A stretch of 30,352 nt of DNA from positions 1-30,352 of the forward strand of contig JBOHRF010000030.1 in the NCBI GenBank assembly GCA_050732575.1, given 5' to 3'. Both the position numbers and the translations under genes were made by a program. This DNA comes from JBBDWZ01 sp050732575. Lineage in GTDB: Bacteria > Gemmatimonadota > Gemmatimonadetes > Longimicrobiales > RSA9. Each line of letters begins with the position of its first letter. Position 1 is the stretch's first letter. Positions 1-7,472 of the stretch are shown here, piece by piece. The notes under the pieces are model-generated. The model searched no databases. It was not told the origin of the DNA and worked only from the letters and a program-made list of their open reading frames with translations.

Positions 1-146
1 CTATAGTCGCGGCGCTGGCGGAATTGAGAGGCAATCGCACGATTCTATTGGTATCCCATCAGCCGGCCTTCCGGCAGATTGCGGATTACGTCATGGAATT
101 GGAGCCGAACATGACGAGCGCCCTGGCAACTTCGTCTGCAGAATAG
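1..146 (+). CDS. ABC transporter ATP-binding protein, C-terminal fragment (cut by window edge)
   Basis: The frame beginning at base 3 is open from the window edge to a TAG at 144-146 and gives about 47 residues. It contains the stretch RTILLVSHQPAF followed by QIADYVMELE. This is the usual end of an ABC ATPase: a beta strand, the H-loop histidine (SHQ), then the 'aD.v..le' strand that closes the nucleotide-binding domain. The pattern resembles exporter-type half transporters, where the ATPase follows a membrane domain, but the membrane part and the Walker motifs lie outside the window. The substrate cannot be inferred. The last 10 or so residues are a low-complexity Ser/Ala tail. The next gene starts 107 nt downstream on the same strand with its own ribosome binding site. 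Confidence 0.75.
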   Translation, partial: IVAALAELRGNRTILLVSHQPAFRQIADYVMELEPNMTSALATSSAE

Positions 147-253
147 GACGCGTCAGGGATCGCACGGCGCTGCGCGTTGTAAAATAGAGGCTGCAGACGC
201 CGGAACTGGGAGCTTGCAGTGCACAACCGTCATAGCGAAAGGAACGTCGACGT

Positions 254-688
254 ATGAAACGATTGCATGTTTTGATTCCTCTGATGGCCGCAGTTGCGGC
301 TTGCAGTTCTGCCACCGAGGCTCCACTCAGCATGGACCCGGATGATGCCGTGGTAGCCAGTGAAGTGGGGCAGACGTTCGAGTTGCGCGTGGGTCAGACC
401 GCGCGCGTCGGCTCGGGAGGACTACTGATCGGATTTCGGGGCGTAGAGGGAGACAGCCGCTGTCCGGTCGATGTGACCTGTGTGTGGGCCGGTGATGCCA
501 AGCTGCGCGTGCCGGTCACGATTGGGCGCATGGCCTGGACCTCACTGGAATTGCATACCAACCTCGACCCGCGCAGCGCGCGCTTTCGCGATCATACGAT
601 CACGGTAGTGGGCCTGCGGCCGGATCCGCGCTCCAACCGGCCCATCCCCAACGACACCTACATCGTCACGTTGCGGGTGGAGCAATAG
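254..688 (+). CDS. Small putative lipoprotein with an RCP..VTCVWAGDA motif
   Basis: This 144-residue protein has a lipoprotein signal: two basic residues (K2, R3), a hydrophobic core and the lipobox VAAC with Cys17. It should be lipid-anchored, probably in the outer membrane or periplasm. The mature part is mostly beta-strand-like and has a central motif at about residues 73-87 (SRCPVDVTCVWAGDA). This motif with two cysteines recurs in small lipoproteins of several phyla whose function is unknown to me; the two cysteines may form a disulfide. The ATG at 254 is preceded by a clear ribosome binding site, AAAGGAA at 238-244. The gene ends just before a repeat-rich region. No function is claimed. 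Confidence 0.8.
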   Translation: MKRLHVLIPLMAAVAACSSATEAPLSMDPDDAVVASEVGQTFELRVGQTARVGSGGLLIGFRGVEGDSRCPVDVTCVWAGDAKLRVPVTIGRMAWTSLELHTNLDPRSARFRDHTITVVGLRPDPRSNRPIPNDTYIVTLRVEQ

Positions 689-690
689 AC

Positions 691-719
691 AGATAACAGA
701 TAACAGATAACAGATTAAC
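691..719. repeat. Tandem heptamer repeat AGATAAC x3 plus a degenerate copy
   Basis: Three exact head-to-tail copies of AGATAAC occupy 691-711 and are followed by AGATTAAC at 712-719. The array begins two bases after the lipoprotein stop codon and runs into the left arm of the inverted repeat described next. It is AT-rich against a GC-rich background. No function is evident. Confidence 0.85.
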
Positions 720-830
720 GGACGAGCACGAGAACGAGCACGACTACGTTCACGATGACGCTGGTTTCCGAATCGTCGTTGGTGAACGTTCTCGTGCTCG
801 TCCTCGTGCCCGTCCGTTTGTCCGTTAATC
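713..830. repeat. Long imperfect inverted repeat between convergent genes
   Basis: The outer arms GATTAACGGAC (713-723) and GTCCGTTAATC (820-830) are perfectly complementary. The next blocks, 724-743 and 792-811, are complementary at about 18 of 20 positions and consist of GAGCACGA-type units. ACGTTCAC (746-753) pairs with GTGAACGT (782-789). The loop is about 28 nt. An 8-nt unit, GTCCGTTT, is inserted only in the right arm next to GTCCGTTA. The element fills the space between a plus-strand gene ending at 688 and a minus-strand gene ending at 842, so it could act as a bidirectional transcription end or an RNA-stabilising hairpin. No U-run typical of an intrinsic terminator follows. It may belong to a dispersed intergenic repeat family. 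Confidence 0.8.
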
Positions 831-841
831 CGTTCCGACTA

Positions 842-1546
842 TCATTGAGACTGCTGGCTCATCCCGTGAGTGACCAGGCGCAGCGATCCATCGCGGACCA
901 GGCCTACACCCGGTGCGTAGTATTTGAATTCGCGCACGCCCGGTTCCAAGGGTGTGGTCTCCAGCACTTTCAGGAGCCCGCGGAAATTGCCGGCCGTGGT
1001 AGTGAGCGTATCGGTGAGGCTGACGATCTCGGCGCGATCCATGGCCTGACCGGGTGCCAGTTCCTGGTAGTAACGTGATCTGAGTAGCGGCACGCCGGGC
1101 ATCATCATGCCAAAGCGCGCGCCGTTGACACCGTCCAGCCACGCGCCTTCATGCCCAACCACCTGACCGTTCCGGTAGACATCCACATCCTCGCCGAAGT
1201 AGAACACGCTGTTGGTGCGTTTGCTGATAGCAAAGTAGTTGCGTGAGATCTCGATCAACTGGTCGGCCACGGTTTCGCGCTCCTCGATCACGCGTGTATC
1301 GATGCTGCCTACGCGCTTGATTTCGCCCAGTACGGTGATGATCAGTCGTTCATTGCCGTTTTCCAGGACGAGTCGGTGACCGGGCTCCAGGATGAAGTAT
1401 GCGTTGCGACCGACCGTGGAAAGTTCATCGGGCTCGATGGCGAATTGCGTGGTCCAATCATCGACGCGTGGCTTCTGCCGAATGGCAGCAAAGAAGAGCA
1501 GGAGGCCGACCACCAGCATGATGAGGAGCGATGTCATCTTCTTCAT
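842..1546 (-). CDS. Conserved secreted/anchored protein of unknown function
   Basis: The 234-residue product starts with a short basic N-terminus and a strongly hydrophobic segment (residues 5-21), which is either an uncleaved anchor or a signal peptide. The rest is soluble and contains recognisable conserved stretches: FYFGEDVDVYRNGQVV, HEGAWLDGVNGARFGMMMPG, YYQELAPGQAMDRAEIVSL and, near the C-terminus, YYAPGVGLVRDG. I recall this combination from a widespread uncharacterised family of exported proteins; I know of no established function. The stop lies 12 nt from the inverted repeat. The ATG at 1546 has no obvious Shine-Dalgarno sequence, and a perfect small hairpin (1554-1568) sits directly upstream. 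The kinase gene upstream on the same strand is separated by 187 nt, so co-transcription is possible but not shown. Confidence 0.75.
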   Translation of the reverse strand: MKKMTSLLIMLVVGLLLFFAAIRQKPRVDDWTTQFAIEPDELSTVGRNAYFILEPGHRLVLENGNERLIITVLGEIKRVGSIDTRVIEERETVADQLIEISRNYFAISKRTNSVFYFGEDVDVYRNGQVVGHEGAWLDGVNGARFGMMMPGVPLLRSRYYQELAPGQAMDRAEIVSLTDTLTTTAGNFRGLLKVLETTPLEPGVREFKYYAPGVGLVRDGSLRLVTHGMSQQSQ

Positions 1547-1553
1547 TGTTCAC

Positions 1554-1637
1554 GCTTGCTGCGCAAGCGGGCGCGCCTGCGGCGGGCGCTAACGGGCGCA
1601 CTTCGCTGCGCTGGTGGGCGCGCTTCGCTTCGCGCGC
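1554..1637. repeat. Cluster of GC-rich palindromes (REP-like)
   Basis: GCTTGC-TGC-GCAAGC at 1554-1568 is a perfect 6-bp stem with a 3-nt loop. GCGCGC-TTCGCTTC-GCGCGC at 1618-1637 is a second perfect 6-bp stem, and related CTTCGCTGCG-type sequence lies between them. The first hairpin ends 7 nt upstream of the minus-strand start codon at 1546 and would occupy its ribosome-binding region. Clustered palindromes of this kind resemble REP elements, but membership of a family cannot be shown from one copy. Confidence 0.55.
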
Positions 1638-1733
1638 GGGGTTTGGGGCCTTGCATTGTTAGAATCTTACGGTTTTTCTTGGCCTCGCGGTTGCCGACTT
1701 CACAATTGGCGGTGACCGGGGCGTGCGCCAGGG

Positions 1734-4298
1734 TCAGGCCGGCTCTTCGCCGGAGCCAGGATCCGTGGGCAGCGTCAGGATGAAGGTGCTGCCGTGCTGC
1801 AAGTTGCTTTGCACGGTCACATCGCCGCCCAGGTGGCGAGCCAGGCGCTGGGCCACGGCCAGACCAATGCCAGTGCCGCCTTTCTCGCGGGTGAGCGCGT
1901 CTTCGACCTGGACGAAGGGTTCGAAGATTCTCTGCTGGTTTTCGGGGGCAATGCCGATGCCGGTATCAGTGACACGGAAAACGGCCGTGCCGTCCTGGAT
2001 CTCGGCCTCCAGCCCGATCAATCCGCGGTCCGTGAATTTGACGGCGTTTGAGATGAGGTCGATGAGGATATGGCGGACCTTACGCGGGTCGGTGCGCAGG
2101 AAAGACGGCTGCTCGGGCGTGACCACGCGGAATTCCAGACCGTGCTGCCGAGCCATCGCATTGCCGAGCTTGCCTATTTCCTGGGTCAACACGTTGAGCT
2201 CGACGTCCTCGATCCGGAAGCGTTCTTCACCGACCTCGAGTCTGGAGAAGGCAAGAATCTCCTCTATGATGCGAAGCAGCTCACAGGCGCTGACTTTGAT
2301 GCGGCCAATCTGCTCCTTCTGCTTGGGCGTGACCGGATCCGGGATGCCTGCCTCGAGCAAATCGGCGTAACCCGTGATGGCGGAAAGGGGCGTGCGCAGC
2401 TCGTGACTCATCACCGCCAGGAAGCTGCTCTTGGCCTTGCTGGCTGCATGCACGCCGGCGTGCAGACGCGCATTGTCGATGGCCAGGGAGGCGCGGTTGG
2501 CGATTTCTCGCCCGAGCGCCAGGTCCTGCCCATCGTAGCTGCGACTCGAGGACGCAAAGGTGATAGCACCCAGTACCAGGCCGCGCGCGCGCAACGGTAC
2601 CGCCATGTACGATCGAACGCCGGCATCGCGAATGATCTTCATGTGCTGGGCATCAACGGTTCGCTCGCGCAGCAGCTCATCGGTGAGCTCAGGTACCAGC
2701 TCGGATTCACCGGTTTCCACTACGTTCGAAGCAACCGTCCTGGCCGAGTGAACCGGATAGCGGCGCTCCAGCTCCTGCAACAGGGGTTCTTTGTCGGGAT
2801 CGCGGTGCGCAACTGCCACGCGTCGCAGAATACCGTCCTCAACAACGGAAACCAGGCACCAATCGGCCAGTGTCGGCACGGCCAGATGCGCGACGTTGTT
2901 GAGCGTGGTGTGATAGTCAATCGATGATGCCAGGATCCGGCTCGCAGCCAGCATGAGCTGCACGCCATCTTCGGCGCGCTGCAGTTCCGCCGATTCGATG
3001 GAGAGAGAGACCAGGTCAGCAATGGAGCCAGCGAACGTACGATCTTCTGCCGACCAGCGACGCGCCGGTCCAACGTGTTCGAAGCAAACCACACCGTGCA
3101 GCTGGCCGGCGGCACGAATGGGAGCGTCCAACATGGAAGTGATGCCCAGGGGCATCAGATAGCTGTCTTTGAAGGCACGAGTCCTGGGATCGTTGGCCGC
3201 ATCACTGGCATCTATCGAGCGCTCCAGCTCCATGGCTTCGAAGTAAGCGGGATTGTCGGAGCGGGCCAACTCCATGCCGGCGGAATGCACGCGTTTGGTG
3301 CGCTCGTACATTTCGATGGCGCGGATCTTCGAATGGGACGAATCAAGCACCCAAACGCCAACCCGCTCGGTACCCAGCATCTCAGCAGCAGCCTCGGTGA
3401 CCTCGGGCAGTACGACCAGCAGATCCGAGGCGTGTCGAATGCGGCGGCGCGCCAGTCGTAACAAGACGTTCGTGTGAATGTCCAGGCGCCGGTTGCGCTG
3501 ACGCAGCGCCTCTTCGGCGCGCACACGAGCGGTAACATCGCGGAAGCTCCAGACCCGGCCCACGACCTGGTCTCCCAGACGCTGCGGCCGGGAGTAGCGC
3601 TCAAAGGTGCGCCCGTCCTTGAATTCGATGACGTCATCGCTCTCCGCGCCCGGCTCTTCATAGAGGCGCTGAACCCGGTCCAGGAATGAATCAGGGGCGG
3701 TCAATTGGTTCAACACGTAGCCCAGCAACACCTGGTCGTCACCGCGGGCAGCGACAAAATCTGGGATCTTCCACAATTCCAGGAAACGCCGGTTGAAGCC
3801 GGTAATACCGCCCTCTGCGTCAACCGCGAGAATACCGTCTGCCGTGGAATCCAGCGTAGCGCGCAAAAGGGAGAGCGATGTTTCGAGTGAGTGCTCGGCG
3901 CGTTTTCGGTGGGTAATGTCTTCCACTACGCCTACCACGCCGAGTGCCGTTCCCCGGTCATCGTGGACCGTGGACTTGTGTGACCAGAGCCAGCGCACTT
4001 CGCCGTCCGGCCGCAGAATCCGGAACTCGAGGTTGTCCACTTCCACCAACGGATAGCCGTGGACTAGCACGCGATCGTGGTCGTCCGGATGAACGGCGTG
4101 GTGCCAGGCCTTGGGATCCTCATACAACCGGGCGACCGGCAGGCCCACAATCCGTTCGTAAGCCGGGTTGACGTAGCAAACGGTATTCGTGGCCGAATCG
4201 AACATCCATATGATCTCGCGGATGTTCTCGGCAATCTGCTCGAGGAAATACGCCTTGGAACCGGCAGGAAAACTCACGCTCGCGTCTCGCCCGCTCAT
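1734..4298 (-). CDS. Soluble PAS-PAS-GAF-GAF sensor histidine kinase
   Basis: An 854-residue cytoplasmic sensor kinase with no membrane segments. In order: PAS at about 15-130 (NPAYERIVG, then HPDDHDRV), a second PAS at about 143-258, two GAF domains at about 285-440 and 450-612, a HisKA domain with the H-box FLAVMSHELRTPL and phospho-acceptor His632, and a HATPase_c domain with N-box ISNAVKF (Asn751), G1 DTGIGIAP (Asp778), F-box IFEPFV and G2 GGTGIGLA (about 807). All catalytic boxes are intact. There is no receiver domain and no response regulator gene in the window, so it is an orphan kinase. The frame stays open to 4589, but I choose the ATG at 4298: a G-rich SD-like GGGGTGAG precedes it and the first PAS starts about 15 residues later. 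It is divergent from the exopolysaccharide operon at 4790 and may control it; that is inference. Confidence 0.9.
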   Translation of the reverse strand: MSGRDASVSFPAGSKAYFLEQIAENIREIIWMFDSATNTVCYVNPAYERIVGLPVARLYEDPKAWHHAVHPDDHDRVLVHGYPLVEVDNLEFRILRPDGEVRWLWSHKSTVHDDRGTALGVVGVVEDITHRKRAEHSLETSLSLLRATLDSTADGILAVDAEGGITGFNRRFLELWKIPDFVAARGDDQVLLGYVLNQLTAPDSFLDRVQRLYEEPGAESDDVIEFKDGRTFERYSRPQRLGDQVVGRVWSFRDVTARVRAEEALRQRNRRLDIHTNVLLRLARRRIRHASDLLVVLPEVTEAAAEMLGTERVGVWVLDSSHSKIRAIEMYERTKRVHSAGMELARSDNPAYFEAMELERSIDASDAANDPRTRAFKDSYLMPLGITSMLDAPIRAAGQLHGVVCFEHVGPARRWSAEDRTFAGSIADLVSLSIESAELQRAEDGVQLMLAASRILASSIDYHTTLNNVAHLAVPTLADWCLVSVVEDGILRRVAVAHRDPDKEPLLQELERRYPVHSARTVASNVVETGESELVPELTDELLRERTVDAQHMKIIRDAGVRSYMAVPLRARGLVLGAITFASSSRSYDGQDLALGREIANRASLAIDNARLHAGVHAASKAKSSFLAVMSHELRTPLSAITGYADLLEAGIPDPVTPKQKEQIGRIKVSACELLRIIEEILAFSRLEVGEERFRIEDVELNVLTQEIGKLGNAMARQHGLEFRVVTPEQPSFLRTDPRKVRHILIDLISNAVKFTDRGLIGLEAEIQDGTAVFRVTDTGIGIAPENQQRIFEPFVQVEDALTREKGGTGIGLAVAQRLARHLGGDVTVQSNLQHGSTFILTLPTDPGSGEEPA

Positions 4299-4789
4299 CT
4301 CACCCCGCCCTGCGACCCCCGGGGGTCCGGCTGCTAACGCGTGCTCCACCCGAACGCGGCAGTTGCAAGGGGTACGCCGTCCCGGACCAGGCAAAACGGG
4401 GTGTGGGCGAGCCTTGAACCGGCCGGTCTTGCGGCTGGCGACCATCAGCGGGACAGGTGCCACGGCACCGGCCCGGGGGCGGCGAACTGGCGGGAACTCC
4501 AGTCGGACCACAGCTTCACACACTTGATCCTGACGAGCGCAAGCCCAAATCAGATGGACCTTGGATGACTCGAGCCTTAAGTCCACCAACGTCGATCAGT
4601 GTCCGTTTCAGGTGTAATGGGCTCGAGGCTGGCTGAATTCCGACAGTTTTTTCTTGGTTAAAGGAACTCTTGGCCCTGCGACGGGGATTTGGTAAGCAGG
4701 CAGAGTTCAGCGGACGAGGATGCGCACCGCGTCCGTGATCGGTGCTGCCTCGGTCCTCACTAAACCCTTCATTTTCGAGCAGTAAACTC
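4299..4789. other. 491-nt divergent intergenic region between kinase and exopolysaccharide operon
   Basis: No convincing gene is seen here. The kinase frame runs on into it as far as 4589, but that stretch has no recognisable domain. The region should carry promoters for both flanking transcription units, yet I find no clear -35/-10 pair on either strand. Visible structure: a 14-bp perfect palindrome (4314-4327), a 10-bp palindrome ACCGGCCGGT (4418-4427), a hairpin GGTGC-CACG-GCACC (4456-4469) and an inverted repeat CTCGAGCC/GGCTCGAG (4569-4576 and 4620-4627). The half nearest the export gene is clearly less GC-rich than the half nearest the kinase. Confidence 0.6.
4314..4327. promoter_or_regulatory. 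14-bp perfect palindrome upstream of the kinase start
   Basis: GACCCCCGGGGGTC is perfectly self-complementary and lies 16-29 nt upstream of the chosen kinase start codon at 4298. It could be an operator half-site pair or fold into a hairpin in the kinase leader. No partner copy was noticed elsewhere in the window, so its role is unproven. Confidence 0.35.
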
Positions 4790-5407
4790 ATGCGGGCATT
4801 TGCCACTACGGCATTGGTCGCCGGTATGCTCCTGTTCGCCGGTGCTTTCGCGCGTGCGTGCGCGCAGGGACCGGCGGTTCGGCTACGTCCGGGCGATGCC
4901 GTACGCATCGAGGTGCGCAACGAACAGGGCCTTTCCGGTGAATTCATCCTGGGCGCAGATGGCTTTCTGTTGCTGCCCATCATTGGCACCCTGAAAGTGG
5001 CCGACCGACCGTTTGCGGAAGTCGAGCTGGATCTGCGCAAAGCGTTCGCGAATGAGCTGGTGGATCCGGTCCTCCGCATCACGCCCCTGGTACGCATTTC
5101 CGTGTTGGGTGAGGTGCGCGCGCCGGGGTTATTCCATATCGACCCGACTTTCACGGTGAGAGATGTGCTGGCGCGGGCCGGTGGCCTCATGACAACGGCA
5201 AATCCGCATCGGATTGTGATCCGACGACCCAGTGGGGTGGTGGTGGCAGAGTTCAAGCTGGATTCGCCGCCGCTCGACACCAAACTGGGATCAGGCGACG
5301 AGATCCTGGTCGGACGCCGGAGCTGGGCGAGCGAGCATATGGGCATCCTGCTGAGCGCGGCTGGTTCGGTCGCCGTGGCCCTGATCACCAGTGCCATCAT
5401 CCGCTGA
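4790..5407 (+). CDS. Wza-like polysaccharide export protein (Poly_export + SLBB)
   Basis: A 205-residue exported protein, first gene of the exopolysaccharide operon. A signal peptide covers residues 1-25 (hydrophobic core, cleavage likely after ACA). A Poly_export domain follows at about 29-100 (LRPGDAVRIEVRNE, then GADGFLLLPIIGTLKVAD), then an SLBB-type domain at about 103-155 (VLGEVRAPGLFHI, then DVLARAGGL). A hydrophobic segment at about 184-203 ends the protein. Members of this family form the outer-membrane exit for Wzx/Wzy-type polysaccharides. The protein is shorter than E. coli Wza and has one clear SLBB domain, as in many non-enterobacterial homologues. The lipobox is not canonical (ARAC), so a type I signal is preferred. 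A GTG at 4742 could extend it by 16 residues, but the ATG at 4790 gives the natural signal peptide. Confidence 0.9.
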   Translation: MRAFATTALVAGMLLFAGAFARACAQGPAVRLRPGDAVRIEVRNEQGLSGEFILGADGFLLLPIIGTLKVADRPFAEVELDLRKAFANELVDPVLRITPLVRISVLGEVRAPGLFHIDPTFTVRDVLARAGGLMTTANPHRIVIRRPSGVVVAEFKLDSPPLDTKLGSGDEILVGRRSWASEHMGILLSAAGSVAVALITSAIIR

Positions 5408-5408
5408 T

Positions 5409-7472
5409 ATGCGAGCCTTCGAGCGCCCAAACGACAACCCGCTGGCCGGCTGGACTGCGCTGGTGCGCCGCCGCTGGCGCGCAAGCACCGTGGTTTTTGC
5501 GCTGGTCTTCGGCCTGGCCGCTGCGTTGGTCCTGACCGCCCGACCCATCTACCGCGCAGAAGCCAAACTGCGGATCGGCGAACCACCACCCAGTCCCGGG
5601 GTCAGCTCGGGCGCCGCCTCGATTTTCGGCTTCATGCGCATGGGCGGCGATCCGTTTGCCAACGATCTCGAGCTGCTGAGCAGCCGCACGGTGGCGGAAG
5701 CGCTGGTGCGCGATGCGGCATTGAGCGCCACCGTGATCGCGCCGCGCGGCTGGCATCGTGATTCGTTGTTCGCCGCATTCGTCACGCGCGACAGCACGAT
5801 TACGGCGACGTACTCGGCGCAATGGCTGGCCGCGGATCGAATCGAAGTGCGCAGATTGTCGCCCCGCTCGGTGTCGGGCACCGAACCGGAAGCGGCCGAG
5901 AAGAACCCGGTGGTAGGCACCTACCAGGCGGGTGCGGCGGCCAGCTTCGGCGGACTGGATGTCGTGTTCCGCGCGCGCAAACGCAATGGTCCCGAACGCA
6001 TCAAGATCACAACGCTCCCGTTCGGCGAGGCCGTACGGCGAGTCGGCTCACGCGTGGTTCCTACGCGCACGCGCCGCGATGCCAACGTGGTGCGAGTCGT
6101 GTTCACGGACCCGGATCCGGGCATTGCCCGCACCGTAACCGAGTCCGCAGTGGCACGTTTTGTCGAGTTGCGCACGCACATCCAGCAACGGGAAAGCAGT
6201 CAGAACATCGATTCGCTGCGGGCTGTTGCGCGGGAGACGCAGGCGGAGCTGACGCAGTCGGAGGCTCAGTTGGAGGCCTTACAGCGGCAGCATCGGCTGG
6301 TTGACCCGAGCATTCAAAGCGAAGCATTCATCACGCGCTACACCGAGCTGGGGGCCGGGCTCGAGGTTACGCGTAGTCACCTGCGCGCCATTGAGTCCGT
6401 GCTGGCGCGCGCAGATTCGACGTCCACACCGGGAGAGCGCTGGAGCAAGCTGCTTTCCTATCCTGCGTTTCGTGAGAACGAAGCCGTTGGCCAGATGCTG
6501 GCGCAGCTCAACGCACTGGAGCAACAGCGGCGCCAGTTGGCGTCGCGCCGCACCGAACAGAATCTCGAGTTCAAGCTCGTGCTCGATCAGATCAATTACA
6601 TGGATCGCGCGCTCTCGTCCCTGGCCGCCGACTTGCGCACTACACTGAGCGATGAGATCACGCAACACGAGGCACTGCTGGTCCAGATGGATTCTTCGCT
6701 CGCCTCCATGCCGCGCCAGGGTATCGAGCTGGTACGACGCCAGCGCGCTACGCGCGTCCTGAGTGAAGTGCTGGTGATGACGGAGGCGCGCTTGCGCCAG
6801 GAAGAACTGCGGCAAGCCCTCTCTTTTGCCAACGTGCAGGTGATCGATCCGCCCGCGCTGCGCTACAAGCCGATATGGCCGCGCAAGAAGCTGGGCCTGG
6901 CCGTCGGCTGGATGCTGGCCAGCCTGTGCGCTTTGCTGACGCTGGTAGTCACCGATCGCGCCGACCGCCGCGTGCGCCGCGCCACGCAGGTAACGCGCAT
7001 CACGCAGGCGCCCGTGCTCGGTGTAGCCGTGCGCACGCGTGACGGTTTGCGCTTCTCAACTCAAGAGTTGGGTGCAGTCGTGCAGCATGCGTCGGTCAAT
7101 GGTCGCGGACCGCTGCGCATTGTAATTGCACCGGTAGGCAACATGCGCAGCAATGATCTGGTGGGTGTACTGCGCCAGGCGTTGTTGGCGCCCGTGCCGA
7201 GCCTGGATGAAATACCCACCTCCCGATCCCACGCCCTTGCGGTAAGCAACAGCTCAGCCGAGGTGTTGCAATCCAACAATTTGGTCGACTTTGCCAGTGC
7301 ATCTGCGGCCGCGGCTTCCGAAGTACCAATCGCGTTGGTGCTGGAAGCGGGACGCACAACGGCAGACGATCTGGAGCGAGCCACAGAGCTGGTGCGTCAG
7401 GCGGGTGGTCGCATTGGTGGTACCATTGTGGTGTGCGACAATGCCAGGCGTGCGGAAGAAGTATGGGAGTAG
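5409..7472 (+). CDS. Wzz/GNVR-type chain-length protein with degenerate kinase-like C-terminus
   Basis: The 687-residue protein has the layout of polysaccharide co-polymerases fused to BY-kinases: transmembrane segment 1 at about 27-43, a long periplasmic region with a coiled-coil section (about 265-480, rich in Gln, Glu, Leu and Arg), a GNVR-like piece before the membrane (VIDPPALRYKPIWPRKK) and transmembrane segment 2 at about 493-514. The cytoplasmic end (about 530-687) has the strand pattern of a BY-kinase (LRIVIAPVG; GGTIVVCDNA) but no Walker A GxxGxGK[ST], no Walker A' or B aspartates and no C-terminal tyrosine cluster. It probably sets chain length without phosphorylating. The ATG at 5409 follows the previous stop by one base; an upstream GTG (5391) would overlap that gene and is less likely. 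Confidence 0.88.
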   Translation: MRAFERPNDNPLAGWTALVRRRWRASTVVFALVFGLAAALVLTARPIYRAEAKLRIGEPPPSPGVSSGAASIFGFMRMGGDPFANDLELLSSRTVAEALVRDAALSATVIAPRGWHRDSLFAAFVTRDSTITATYSAQWLAADRIEVRRLSPRSVSGTEPEAAEKNPVVGTYQAGAAASFGGLDVVFRARKRNGPERIKITTLPFGEAVRRVGSRVVPTRTRRDANVVRVVFTDPDPGIARTVTESAVARFVELRTHIQQRESSQNIDSLRAVARETQAELTQSEAQLEALQRQHRLVDPSIQSEAFITRYTELGAGLEVTRSHLRAIESVLARADSTSTPGERWSKLLSYPAFRENEAVGQMLAQLNALEQQRRQLASRRTEQNLEFKLVLDQINYMDRALSSLAADLRTTLSDEITQHEALLVQMDSSLASMPRQGIELVRRQRATRVLSEVLVMTEARLRQEELRQALSFANVQVIDPPALRYKPIWPRKKLGLAVGWMLASLCALLTLVVTDRADRRVRRATQVTRITQAPVLGVAVRTRDGLRFSTQELGAVVQHASVNGRGPLRIVIAPVGNMRSNDLVGVLRQALLAPVPSLDEIPTSRSHALAVSNSSAEVLQSNNLVDFASASAAAASEVPIALVLEAGRTTADDLERATELVRQAGGRIGGTIVVCDNARRAEEVWE

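Noticed and set aside
180..185. TAAAAT as a -10 box for the lipoprotein gene
   Set aside because: No acceptable -35 element is found at 16-18 nt upstream.
691..719. Possible CRISPR-like array
   Set aside because: The 7-nt units follow each other without spacers, and no cas genes are present. It is a simple tandem repeat.
2070..2927. 285-codon plus-strand frame inside the kinase gene
   Set aside because: It is antisense to the GAF and HisKA regions, which carry all the expected motifs. No independent evidence supports it.
4299..4589. 97-codon N-terminal extension of the histidine kinase
   Set aside because: It has no recognisable domain or signal sequence and is Pro/Arg-rich. An ATG with a plausible ribosome binding site precedes the first PAS domain at 4298.
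4299..4789. Possible riboswitch or structured RNA leader
   Set aside because: Several GC-rich hairpins exist, but no B12 box, GEMM motif or other known aptamer core could be recognised.
4516..5589. 357-codon open frame on the minus strand opposite the export protein and the start of the Wzz gene
   Set aside because: The predicted protein is Arg/Ser/Pro-rich with no domain, while the plus strand carries clear Poly_export, SLBB and Wzz features. It is a high-GC antisense shadow.
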